From Candidatus Methanoflorens crillii (GTDB taxonomy: Archaea > Halobacteriota > Bog-38 > Methanoflorentales > Methanoflorentaceae), in contig PMMR01000056.1 in assembly GCA_003162175.1 (NCBI GenBank), positions 20,737 to 63,342 on the forward strand: 42,606 nt of DNA, in the 5' to 3' direction. Under the pieces are notes generated by a model. That model was not told the DNA's origin and did not search any database. It saw nothing but the letters and a program-made list of their open reading frames with translations. Shown here one piece after another: positions 23,386-29,816 of this stretch. Every line of letters begins with the position of its first letter. Position 1 is the stretch's first letter. Position numbers and translations under genes: made by a program.

Positions 23386-24135
23386 TTACACACTGACGTT
23401 TGCCGTGTAAACAGCCACTAGCGAAATGTCTTGAGTAGTTATTACCTGAACACCTGCGACGGTTCCCGTCGATGATGATGCGATCAGGTCTCCGATCCAC
23501 ATGTCCGAAGTACTGCTTGCGGTGTCTTTTGTGTATCCCTGCGCTACATAACCGTTAATTAACTGCTGTTGATAACTGAGGGCGTCACTATTACTCCCCA
23601 TCCTTATGAAGGTGACCTCGTAGGTCTGCCCGTCCTTTGAATAAACGCCTGCATAAGCGGTTCTCCCCTGAAACGTCGTTGGTGACGCTGGCGAAACCAC
23701 AGTATAACCTTGACTGGTTAAGGCGCTTTCAGCCACCGTCACAATTTCCTGCGTCGAGAGGCCTGATGACGTCGGCGTCGCCGTAGGCGTTGCCGTTGCT
23801 TGCGGCGGTGTGGTTGCCGCCTGTGTCGCTGTCGGATTCGTGGTCGTCGTTGTGCTTGGTGTGTTCGCCATTAACGCCACACATCCCAACGTAAGCAGCA
23901 AGACTACTACCACGAGACCAACAACTATCATTTTCCTGCTTAAGCCAAATATCGTTCGTGGCCTAGGCGGTGGGCTGTACGGTGCTTGCTGCCTCAATGG
24001 GGTCGGCGCAGCCGATGGTGCTGTGCCGGACGGCGATGCGGCAGCGCTAACAATCGTGGCACCACAGTTTGCACAGAACTTAGCATCTGGCAGATTTGGC
24101 GTCCCACAATTTCGACAATATTTTTGGTCGACCAT
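23386..24135 (-). CDS. Zinc-ribbon / single-span / Thr-rich stalk surface protein
   Basis: A 249-residue protein with four parts. A cytoplasmic zinc ribbon, YCRNCGTPNLPDAKFCANCG (two CX2C pairs), is followed by a proline-rich segment (QQAPYSPPPRPRTI), one membrane helix (MIVVGLVVVVLLLTLGCVAL) and a Thr/Pro/Ala-rich external stalk. The last part is a globular domain (SQGYTVVSPASPTTFQG, then GYVAQGYTKDTASS) shared with the 22429-23001 lipoprotein. The topology, metal site inside and binding domain outside, suggests signalling or anchoring, but no partner is known. The ATG sits 5 bases after GGGGGG. A same-strand zinc-ribbon membrane protein lies upstream at 24336. Confidence 0.75.
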   Translation of the reverse strand: MVDQKYCRNCGTPNLPDAKFCANCGATIVSAAASPSGTAPSAAPTPLRQQAPYSPPPRPRTIFGLSRKMIVVGLVVVVLLLTLGCVALMANTPSTTTTTNPTATQAATTPPQATATPTATPTSSGLSTQEIVTVAESALTSQGYTVVSPASPTTFQGRTAYAGVYSKDGQTYEVTFIRMGSNSDALSYQQQLINGYVAQGYTKDTASSTSDMWIGDLIASSSTGTVAGVQVITTQDISLVAVYTANVSV

Positions 24136-24335
24136 AATATCCCCCCTTTAACGAGTCGTCCCCAAAGAATTGAGCTACGCTTTATTCTTTTTAAGAGTCG
24201 CTTTGTAAGCCCTTGCAAGCAGCTTAAACGTTATGATTTAGCTGCGCACGTTTCATACGTCGAAAAACTTAGTTTAGCGCACCGACCAGTCGAATCATTA
24301 AGGTGTAGAGCTGACCAACCTGGCGCTTTAACGCA

Positions 24336-24716
24336 TCACACTCGCGCCAAAGACGTTAAGTTCCCAAAGAAGAGGTTTCCTATGCCAACGCCGAGCATCG
24401 TCAATACAACTGCAAACACGATGAGGATGATGACGAGGACTACAAGTGCAATAATTTCAGCGATTGCGAGAACAAATCCAAACCGTATGCCAAATCCGAT
24501 GAGCCCCCCAAAGCCGAGATGCATCAACTCATCGAGCGCGTTACGCGGTGGCTCAGGTAGCTCATCGCTTGCGCTATACGACGAGATATCTGCCTCCTGA
24601 GGCGTAGGCGTCGACGCATTCTGCGGTAGTGGTTCGCCACAACGTCTGCAAAACTCAGCATCTGCGTAGTTAACGGCCATGCATTTTTCACACATAATGC
24701 GGTCTGCTTCTTCCAT
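24336..24716 (-). CDS. Zinc-ribbon membrane protein (126 aa)
   Basis: The N-terminus CEKCMAVNYADAEFCRRCGE gives a zinc ribbon with two CX2C pairs. A polar linker rich in Pro, Ser and Glu follows, then two adjacent hydrophobic segments (LGFGGLIGFGIRFGFVLAIA and ALVVLVIILIVFAVVLTMLG) that may form one hairpin or two spans, ending GNLFFGNLTSLARV. The family of 'zinc-ribbon domain plus membrane tail' proteins is large and mostly uncharacterised in archaea. It lies upstream of, and in the same direction as, the related protein at 23386-24135 with a 200-bp gap, so the two might share a transcript or each have a promoter. Confidence 0.65.
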   Translation of the reverse strand: MEEADRIMCEKCMAVNYADAEFCRRCGEPLPQNASTPTPQEADISSYSASDELPEPPRNALDELMHLGFGGLIGFGIRFGFVLAIAEIIALVVLVIILIVFAVVLTMLGVGIGNLFFGNLTSLARV

Positions 24717-24754
24717 GTTACCAGATCCTGCGGATTATTTTCGGCTTAACTGTT

Positions 24755-25495
24755 TTAGTCTTTCGGGCCGAATATCCGAGACCAAAAACCGACTTTGGGA
24801 GCAGGTAATCGCAACGTCAGCAATTCGACTTGCTTCTGCATCGTCTCCTTATCGGCTTTCAGTTCAAGCGAGTGGCCTTTCTCAACTTGCAGTGCCGCTT
24901 CGAGGCTTGTTTTATCCTTTTCCAGGAGCTCAACGCGGTGCTGCAGGCCAGTGACAACAACTTTTTTCGATGCTTCTGATTCCCGCAGCGTTTCCAGCAA
25001 AGAGCGGTGGCGCTCTTCAGCTTCTTTCAGATTGGCATCTAGCTTCTGCGTGACACTTTCAAGTTCTTCAAGTGAGTTCTCTAGCTGTTGGATACTCGCA
25101 GAACGGTCTGCCTTAATCTGTTGTATTTGCTTCTCACAGTCGGTGCGGATTTGCTGTAACTCAGCATCATACTCAGCAACAAGGTTTGCAATCTTTTTCT
25201 CGTGTTCGTCACGCACCCGCTGCACGATGCTTGCGCTTTCCGCGCGCTGATTTTGGACTTGTTTTTCGTATTCCGCACGTTGCAGCTGCAACGCCTCTTT
25301 AGAACTTGCTTGCAATGCAGCTATCTCACGCTTATAGTCGGCTAGTGTTTTTCTCTCTGCGTAATGCTCTTCGACGATCTGGGCCAGAAATGCTGAGAGT
25401 GATTTACCCTCACTTGCCGCTTGTTTTTTGAGAAGCGATGCCAGGTCAGACGCTAATGCAATCGAATAGCGAGTTTTTCCGCTTTCCTGCGCCAT
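24755..25495 (-). CDS. Ribbon-helix-helix plus long coiled-coil protein
   Basis: 246 residues in three parts. Residues 1-50 (KTRYSIALASDLASLLKKQA, then GKSLSAFLAQIVEEHYAE) match a CopG/Arc-type ribbon-helix-helix DNA-binding domain. Residues about 55-225 are one long, highly charged coiled coil with regular heptads (for example EYEKQVQNQRAE, LEELESVTQKLDANLKEAEE). The last 16 residues, PAPKVGFWSRIFGPKD, form an aromatic/basic tail that could contact a membrane or partner. A DNA-binding head on a long coiled coil is also the layout of KfrA-like and some partition proteins. A helically phased TGCTGCA array starts about 60 bp upstream and is the obvious candidate site. GGGTGG precedes the ATG. 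The exact role is inferred. Confidence 0.75.
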   Translation of the reverse strand: MAQESGKTRYSIALASDLASLLKKQAASEGKSLSAFLAQIVEEHYAERKTLADYKREIAALQASSKEALQLQRAEYEKQVQNQRAESASIVQRVRDEHEKKIANLVAEYDAELQQIRTDCEKQIQQIKADRSASIQQLENSLEELESVTQKLDANLKEAEERHRSLLETLRESEASKKVVVTGLQHRVELLEKDKTSLEAALQVEKGHSLELKADKETMQKQVELLTLRLPAPKVGFWSRIFGPKD

Positions 25496-25637
25496 GTATC
25501 CACCCTGGTTTGGTCTTTTTCAATCTGTTGCAACGTTCCTGCAAATATTTCTCAATTGCAGCATCAACAAGCCTGTTATGCTGCATGCTTGCAGCACCAT
25601 TAAAACTTCCGAAACGGTCCAAAATAAATTGCTGCAC
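25446..25637 (-). CDS. Open frame running through the heptamer array
   Basis: The frame starts at GTG 25637 and reads MQQFILDRFGSFNGAASMQH, then NRLVDAAIEKYLQERCNRLK, which is convincingly protein-like. It overlaps the start of the ribbon-helix-helix gene by 50 bp. In the same frame it stays open upstream to about 25711 (INAALLVILAAREFKSAAHV), but without any start codon. It could be a real small regulator with an unrecognised start, the decayed tail of an earlier gene, or chance. The heptamers fall in different codon phases, so they are not simply repeated amino acids. Confidence 0.35.
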   Translation of the reverse strand: MQQFILDRFGSFNGAASMQHNRLVDAAIEKYLQERCNRLKKTKPGWIHGAGKRKNSLFDCISV

Positions 25638-25700
25638 ATGTGCTGCAGATTTAAATTCTCGTGCTGCAAGAATAACTAAGAGTGCAGCGTTGATGCTGCA
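25557..25700. repeat. Helically phased TGCTGCA/TGCAGCA array
   Basis: Seven perfect heptamers start at 25557, 25579, 25590, 25630, 25641, 25662 and 25694, and one 6/7 match (TGCAGCG) starts at 25683. Orientation is mixed (TGCTGCA or its complement TGCAGCA). Start-to-start distances are 22, 11, 40, 11, 21, 21 and 11 bp, all close to whole multiples of 10.5 bp, so every site faces the same side of the helix. The array ends about 60 bp before the ribbon-helix-helix gene at 24755-25495. It resembles an operator/centromere-like site for a cooperative DNA-binding protein. Confidence 0.75.
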
Positions 25701-26211
25701 GTTTTCACGTACTCACTCTTCCTGCTGCTTTTTGGGGGGCGGTCAGCGAGGCCACGGTCGCAGCGTCGTGACGAACAGTCGGTGAGGCCTTCACAGGTCG
25801 CAATCTATTAGTATGATTAGTATGATTAATATGTTTAACATACTCAAACTCAAGGGAGACGAAGACAAAATGCACGAAAGATACGAAGGAGATAGGGGAG
25901 TAGATTATCTGCTAAGACTTAGCACCGGCAGATATAACGAGAGAGGGCCCTCCAGCTCAACGTTTTCGAAAAGCAAGCGGCGTGCGGCAATAAAAGTGCG
26001 TTACGCTAATCCTAACAACAAAGAGACAAATACTGCGCCATCATACCGTTCCGCGCCGGTAACTTTTAACATCTTGGCAGGATGTATGCCGAGCATCTCG
26101 ATTCGTGCTTCTTTTGCGATATGAATCTCAATGAGTATTTACTAAGCATGGACATTTCAACCGATTGCTGTCGGGTGTGAATTTGAGGCGCAGCACACGA
26201 GAGGGTCATAC
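25701..26211. other. AT-rich direct repeats, no sure gene
   Basis: At 25808-25845 TTAGTATGA is repeated (25809 and 25818 regions) and AGTATG...CATACT forms an imperfect palindrome, which suggests a promoter or operator. The 103-codon frame at 25813-26124 starts inside these repeats, has a mixed composition and no family motif, and I do not accept it as a gene. Confidence 0.35.
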
Positions 26212-27216
26212 ATGACGTTTGCGATTGACGCGAGAGGGCTTGAAAAGGTTTACAAAGGCAACGTCGCGGCGCTAGCTGGCGTCGACTTGGACGTCAAAGC
26301 CGGCGACATCTTTGCATTGCTTGGACCCAACGGTGCGGGCAAGACGACGCTCATGCGCATTTTGACGACCCAGTTCAAACCGACGTCCGGCGAAGCGCAC
26401 ATTTTCGACCTGGACGTCGTCCGAGACGGCGCAGAAGTCAGGAAAGTGATAGGCTACGTCCCCCAAGAGACGAGCGTCTGGAGCGATATCAACGGCTACG
26501 AGAACCTCCTCATTTACGCCAAAATATACGGTCTACCGTCACGGTCACGAAAAGACGTTATCCACGACATGCTTGAGAGCATGGGGCTGCGCGCTCCCGC
26601 CGAGCATCTCGTGAAGACCTACTCAGGTGGCATGGTCAGGAAGCTCGAGATCGCGTGCGCGATGCTGATTAGGCCCAAGATTCTATTTCTCGATGAACCG
26701 ACGCTCGGACTTGATCCCGCAGCCAGAATCGCTGTGTGGGAGAAGCTGGTATCCTTCAAAGAGGAGTTTGGCACGACCGTATTTTTCAGCACGCACTATA
26801 TGGACGAAGCGAACGCCTACTCAGACGAGGTTGCAATTATCAACACGGGGAGGATGGTCACCTCAGGCACAGCCGACGAACTTAAGCACTCACTTCGAGG
26901 TGAGCTCATCAAATTCAGCTTGTCCGATCACCGCGTCGATGAGCATACGTTGGGTCGGATACGAGGCCTTGAACCAGTGAAAAGCGTCGTTGTTACTGAC
27001 TCCACCCTCAACGTGACCGTCGAGGACGCAGAAACCGCGCTGCCTTGCGTCATGGATGCACTCAGAAGCGAGGGAATCCCCGTCGAGCGAATAACGACCA
27101 CGAAGCCAACGTTGGAAGACGTCTTCTTGTGGTATGCGGGAACGACACGCGCGCCCGGCGCCGCCAGCTCGATAGGGCGAGTTGAGGGGAAGGCAGGAGG
27201 TACTCGCCGTGAATGA
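26212..27216 (+). CDS. ABC-2 exporter ATPase (DrrA-like)
   Basis: A 334-residue ABC ATPase with Walker A GPNGAGKT (residues 38-45), Q-loop glutamine at 85 (VPQET), signature YSGGM (137-141), Walker B ILFLDEP (157-163) and the switch histidine in STHYMDEA. The C-terminal extension after about residue 230 (LKHSLRGELIKFSL, RITTTKPTLEDVFL) is that of the DrrA/CcmA group that pairs with ABC-2 permeases. It is the nucleotide-binding subunit of an exporter for a drug, lipid or glycan; the substrate is unknown. The permease gene starts 8 bp before this gene's stop, so the two are translationally coupled. Confidence 0.9.
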   Translation: MTFAIDARGLEKVYKGNVAALAGVDLDVKAGDIFALLGPNGAGKTTLMRILTTQFKPTSGEAHIFDLDVVRDGAEVRKVIGYVPQETSVWSDINGYENLLIYAKIYGLPSRSRKDVIHDMLESMGLRAPAEHLVKTYSGGMVRKLEIACAMLIRPKILFLDEPTLGLDPAARIAVWEKLVSFKEEFGTTVFFSTHYMDEANAYSDEVAIINTGRMVTSGTADELKHSLRGELIKFSLSDHRVDEHTLGRIRGLEPVKSVVVTDSTLNVTVEDAETALPCVMDALRSEGIPVERITTTKPTLEDVFLWYAGTTRAPGAASSIGRVEGKAGGTRRE

Positions 27217-27973
27217 CTCCTTAAGGGTAGTGCTTGCAATGATAGAGCTCGAGCTTCGGCGACTTAGAAATGACCGGACGGAAGTGTTCACAAGGGCCGT
27301 TCAGCCCGTGTTGTGGTTAGTGGTTTTCGGAACGGTCTTCAGTCAGCTACACGCCATACCGACCAGTGGAATACCATACGTTGACTACATCACTCCTGGC
27401 GTCATGCTGCAGTCAGTCCTCTTCGTCGCCGTCTTGTACGGCTTGACGCTCGTGTGGGAGCGGGATACCGGTATCTTAAAAAAGCTTCTTGTGGCACCGG
27501 CTCCCCGATATGCGACTGTTATAGGCAGATCGATGTCTTCAGGCGTCAGAGCAATCATCCAGGTAGTAATCATCATACCCGTGGCGCTCCTCCTCGGCGT
27601 GAGCTTCATCCCCAACCCTGCCTACTTCGTCGCAGCGCTCGCAATATTATTCGTCATTTCCGGGGGGTTCGCCGCCCTCTCAATCATTGTAGCATCGTTA
27701 TTGAAAACCAGAGAGCGATTTATGGGAATCGGCCAAGCGCTTATCCTACCGCTCTTCTTTGCCAGCAACGCCCTTTACCCGATAGCGTCAATGCCTCGCG
27801 CAATCCAGATCGTCGCGGTTTTTAACCCGCTGACATATGCCGTAGATGCTGTGCGTGGACTAATGATCACCGGTAATCTGGCGCTCCTTCCGCTTGACGT
27901 TGCCGTCATAGCGCTTTTTGATATCCTCATGTTTGCAGTGGCTTCATTGAGCTTCCGGAAGATAATCGAATGA
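27209..27973 (+). CDS. ABC-2 type permease subunit
   Basis: A 254-residue protein with six predicted membrane spans and the ABC-2 permease pattern: an N-terminal cytoplasmic helix (ELRRLRNDRTEVFTRAVQPV), then LWLVVFGTVFSQL, the loop GIPYVDYITPGVMLQSVLF, ERDTGILKKLLVAPAPRYAT (coupling region) and a late LILPLFFASNALYPIASMP. I prefer the GTG at 27209 because AGGAGGT lies 8 bases upstream; a TTG at 27182 is also open. It overlaps the ATPase gene by 8 bp, so it forms the membrane half of that exporter. Confidence 0.9.
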   Translation: MNDSLRVVLAMIELELRRLRNDRTEVFTRAVQPVLWLVVFGTVFSQLHAIPTSGIPYVDYITPGVMLQSVLFVAVLYGLTLVWERDTGILKKLLVAPAPRYATVIGRSMSSGVRAIIQVVIIIPVALLLGVSFIPNPAYFVAALAILFVISGGFAALSIIVASLLKTRERFMGIGQALILPLFFASNALYPIASMPRAIQIVAVFNPLTYAVDAVRGLMITGNLALLPLDVAVIALFDILMFAVASLSFRKIIE

Positions 27974-28048
27974 TCAACCTATGATTCCCGCGTCTCGCAA
28001 AGGTTTATCAGCGATGCTTCCACAGAAAAGCGATACATTTTGAAAAAG

Positions 28049-28081
28049 TGGCACACTTTTGGCACACTTTTGGCACGATCT
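28049..28081 (+). promoter_or_regulatory. Triple 11-bp direct repeat upstream of ilvD
   Basis: TGGCACACTTT starts at 28049 and 28060 and a partial third copy, TGGCACGATCT, at 28071. The period of 11 bp puts the sites on one face of the helix. They end 15 bp before the TATA box, where an activator or repressor would bind. Confidence 0.5.
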
Positions 28082-28095
28082 TAGCAGCGCACTCA

Positions 28096-28105
28096 TTTTT
28101 ATAAC
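28096..28105 (+). promoter_or_regulatory. TATA box of ilvD
   Basis: TTTTTATAAC is about 25-30 bases upstream of the ATG at 28129, which implies a leaderless or near-leaderless transcript. No Shine-Dalgarno sequence is present before the ATG, consistent with this. Confidence 0.6.
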
Positions 28106-28128
28106 TTCAGTGATCATTCTTTAGGCAT

Positions 28129-29802
28129 ATGGAACTAAGGAGCAAGGAGATAACGAGGGGGGTGACGCGCGCCCCCCAAAGGGCCCTCTTGAACGCCTTG
28201 GGCGTGGGAGACGAGGATCTCGAACGGCCATTTGTCGGCATCGCTAATGCCTGGAACGAGATCGTTCCCGGTCACCTTCATTTGCGTGATCTCGCCGAGT
28301 TTGTCAAAAAAGGGATACACTTGGCCGGCGGCATCGCGTTCGAGTTCGGCACCATCGGCATCTGCGACGGCATCGCCATGGGACACTCCGGCATGCGCTA
28401 TGCCCTCCCGTCCCGTGAGAACATCGCCGACTCCGTTGAGCTCATGGCGCAGGCGCACCAGTTTGACGGCTTGGTCATGGTAGGGTCGTGCGACAAGATC
28501 GTTCCCGGGATGTTGATGGCGGCGCTGCGGGTAAACGTGCCGACCATGGTAGTGACCGGGGGGCCGATGCGAGCGGGGTACTACGAAGGCACCGACGTCA
28601 CGCTGGTCTCGACGTTTGAAGGGGTCGGCTGTGTCCAGGCGGGCACCATGACCGAAGCGCACCTTGAGGAGCTCGTGAGCCGGGCGTGTCCCGGGTGCGG
28701 CAGCTGCCAGGGCCTGTACACGGCCAACACCATGGCCTGTATGACTGAGATGCTGGGCCTCTCGCTTCCCTATTGTGGGACAACGCCAGCAGTTGATGCT
28801 CGAAGGAGGCGCATTGCTGAAGCTACCGGGAAGCGAATCGTCGATCTCATCGTTAACGGGGTCACGCCACGTGACATCGTGACCGAGGCATCGTTTCGGA
28901 ACGCGATCATCCTCGATATGCTCATCGGCGGCTCGACGAACACGGCGCTGCACCTCCCTGCAATCGCACACGAGGCAGACATATCGCTGCCGCTCACGCT
29001 TTTTGACGAACTGAGCGCACAGACGCCGCACATCGCATCCCTAAATCCGAGCGGCCCGTATACCATGAGCGACCTCGACGCCGCTGGCGGCGTCCCCGGC
29101 CTCATGAAACGCGCTCGGACGCTGCTGCGCAACGAAATGACCTGCTCGGGCAAGAGCGTTCACGAGATCGCCGATGAGGCACACATCCGTGACGATGCAA
29201 TCATACGCCCCCTCGACGATCCGGTGCACGCGACAGGCGGCATCACGGTGCTGTTCGGGAACCTTGCTCCGGACGGCGCCATCGTCAAAAGCGCCGGCGT
29301 AAGGGACGACATGCTCCGATATACGGGAAAAGCACGCGTATTCAACTCCGAAGATGAGGCGATGCAGGCCATTCTGGCCGGATCGGTGAGCGAAGGGCAG
29401 GTTGTGGTCGTGCGCTATGAAGGGCCCAGAGGTGGACCAGGAATGCCCGAAATGCTTGCGCCAACCGCCGCGATATCGGGAATGGGGCTGAGCGTACCCC
29501 TCATTACAGACGGGCGTTTCTCGGGCGGGACTCGGGGCGCCGCGATCGGACACATATCACCAGAGGCGGCCGAGGGTGGCCCCTTGGGGCTCTTGCACGA
29601 CGGGGACGAGATTACCATTGACATCCCCAACCATCGGCTGGCCGTGCAGCTGACCGACGAGGTCCTTGCGGCCAGAAAGGCAACGTGGACGCCGGTGCGA
29701 AAAGACATCATCGGCGGCTACTTGAAGAGATACGCCGCCGCGGTGAGTTCGGCAAGCAACGGAGCGATACTGCGCGCGCCGCGGGAAACACGGGAGCCGT
29801 GA
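28129..29802 (+). CDS. ilvD: Dihydroxy-acid dehydratase
   Basis: IlvD converts 2,3-dihydroxy-isovalerate and -methylvalerate to the 2-keto acids, the third common step of valine/isoleucine (and leucine) synthesis. The 557-residue length is normal. Conserved features: [13 protein letters not shown] near residue 46, [19 protein letters not shown], the metal-ligand [12 protein letters not shown] (Cys121-Asp-Lys), [18 protein letters not shown] with the cluster cysteines, [10 protein letters not shown], and [13 protein letters not shown] with the catalytic serine. The PGH rather than PCN at residues 47-49 resembles the E. coli [4Fe-4S] type, suggesting an oxygen-sensitive enzyme. It stands alone, with its own TATA box and repeat element, not in an ilv operon. 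Confidence 0.95.
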   Translation: MELRSKEITRGVTRAPQRALLNALGVGDEDLERPFVGIANAWNEIVPGHLHLRDLAEFVKKGIHLAGGIAFEFGTIGICDGIAMGHSGMRYALPSRENIADSVELMAQAHQFDGLVMVGSCDKIVPGMLMAALRVNVPTMVVTGGPMRAGYYEGTDVTLVSTFEGVGCVQAGTMTEAHLEELVSRACPGCGSCQGLYTANTMACMTEMLGLSLPYCGTTPAVDARRRRIAEATGKRIVDLIVNGVTPRDIVTEASFRNAIILDMLIGGSTNTALHLPAIAHEADISLPLTLFDELSAQTPHIASLNPSGPYTMSDLDAAGGVPGLMKRARTLLRNEMTCSGKSVHEIADEAHIRDDAIIRPLDDPVHATGGITVLFGNLAPDGAIVKSAGVRDDMLRYTGKARVFNSEDEAMQAILAGSVSEGQVVVVRYEGPRGGPGMPEMLAPTAAISGMGLSVPLITDGRFSGGTRGAAIGHISPEAAEGGPLGLLHDGDEITIDIPNHRLAVQLTDEVLAARKATWTPVRKDIIGGYLKRYAAAVSSASNGAILRAPRETREP

Positions 29803-29816
29803 TCCCGGCGCGCCGC

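Noticed and set aside
25557-25700. CRISPR array
   Set aside because: Repeats are only 7 bp, in mixed orientation, with spacings of 11-40 bp; no CRISPR-length repeat or cas gene is present.
25813-26124. 103-codon frame before the ABC exporter
   Set aside because: It begins inside AT-rich direct repeats, has mixed composition and no family signature.
28135-29031. 298-codon minus-strand frame opposite ilvD
   Set aside because: It is antisense to a strongly conserved enzyme gene and has the Arg/His-rich composition of a GC-rich shadow frame.
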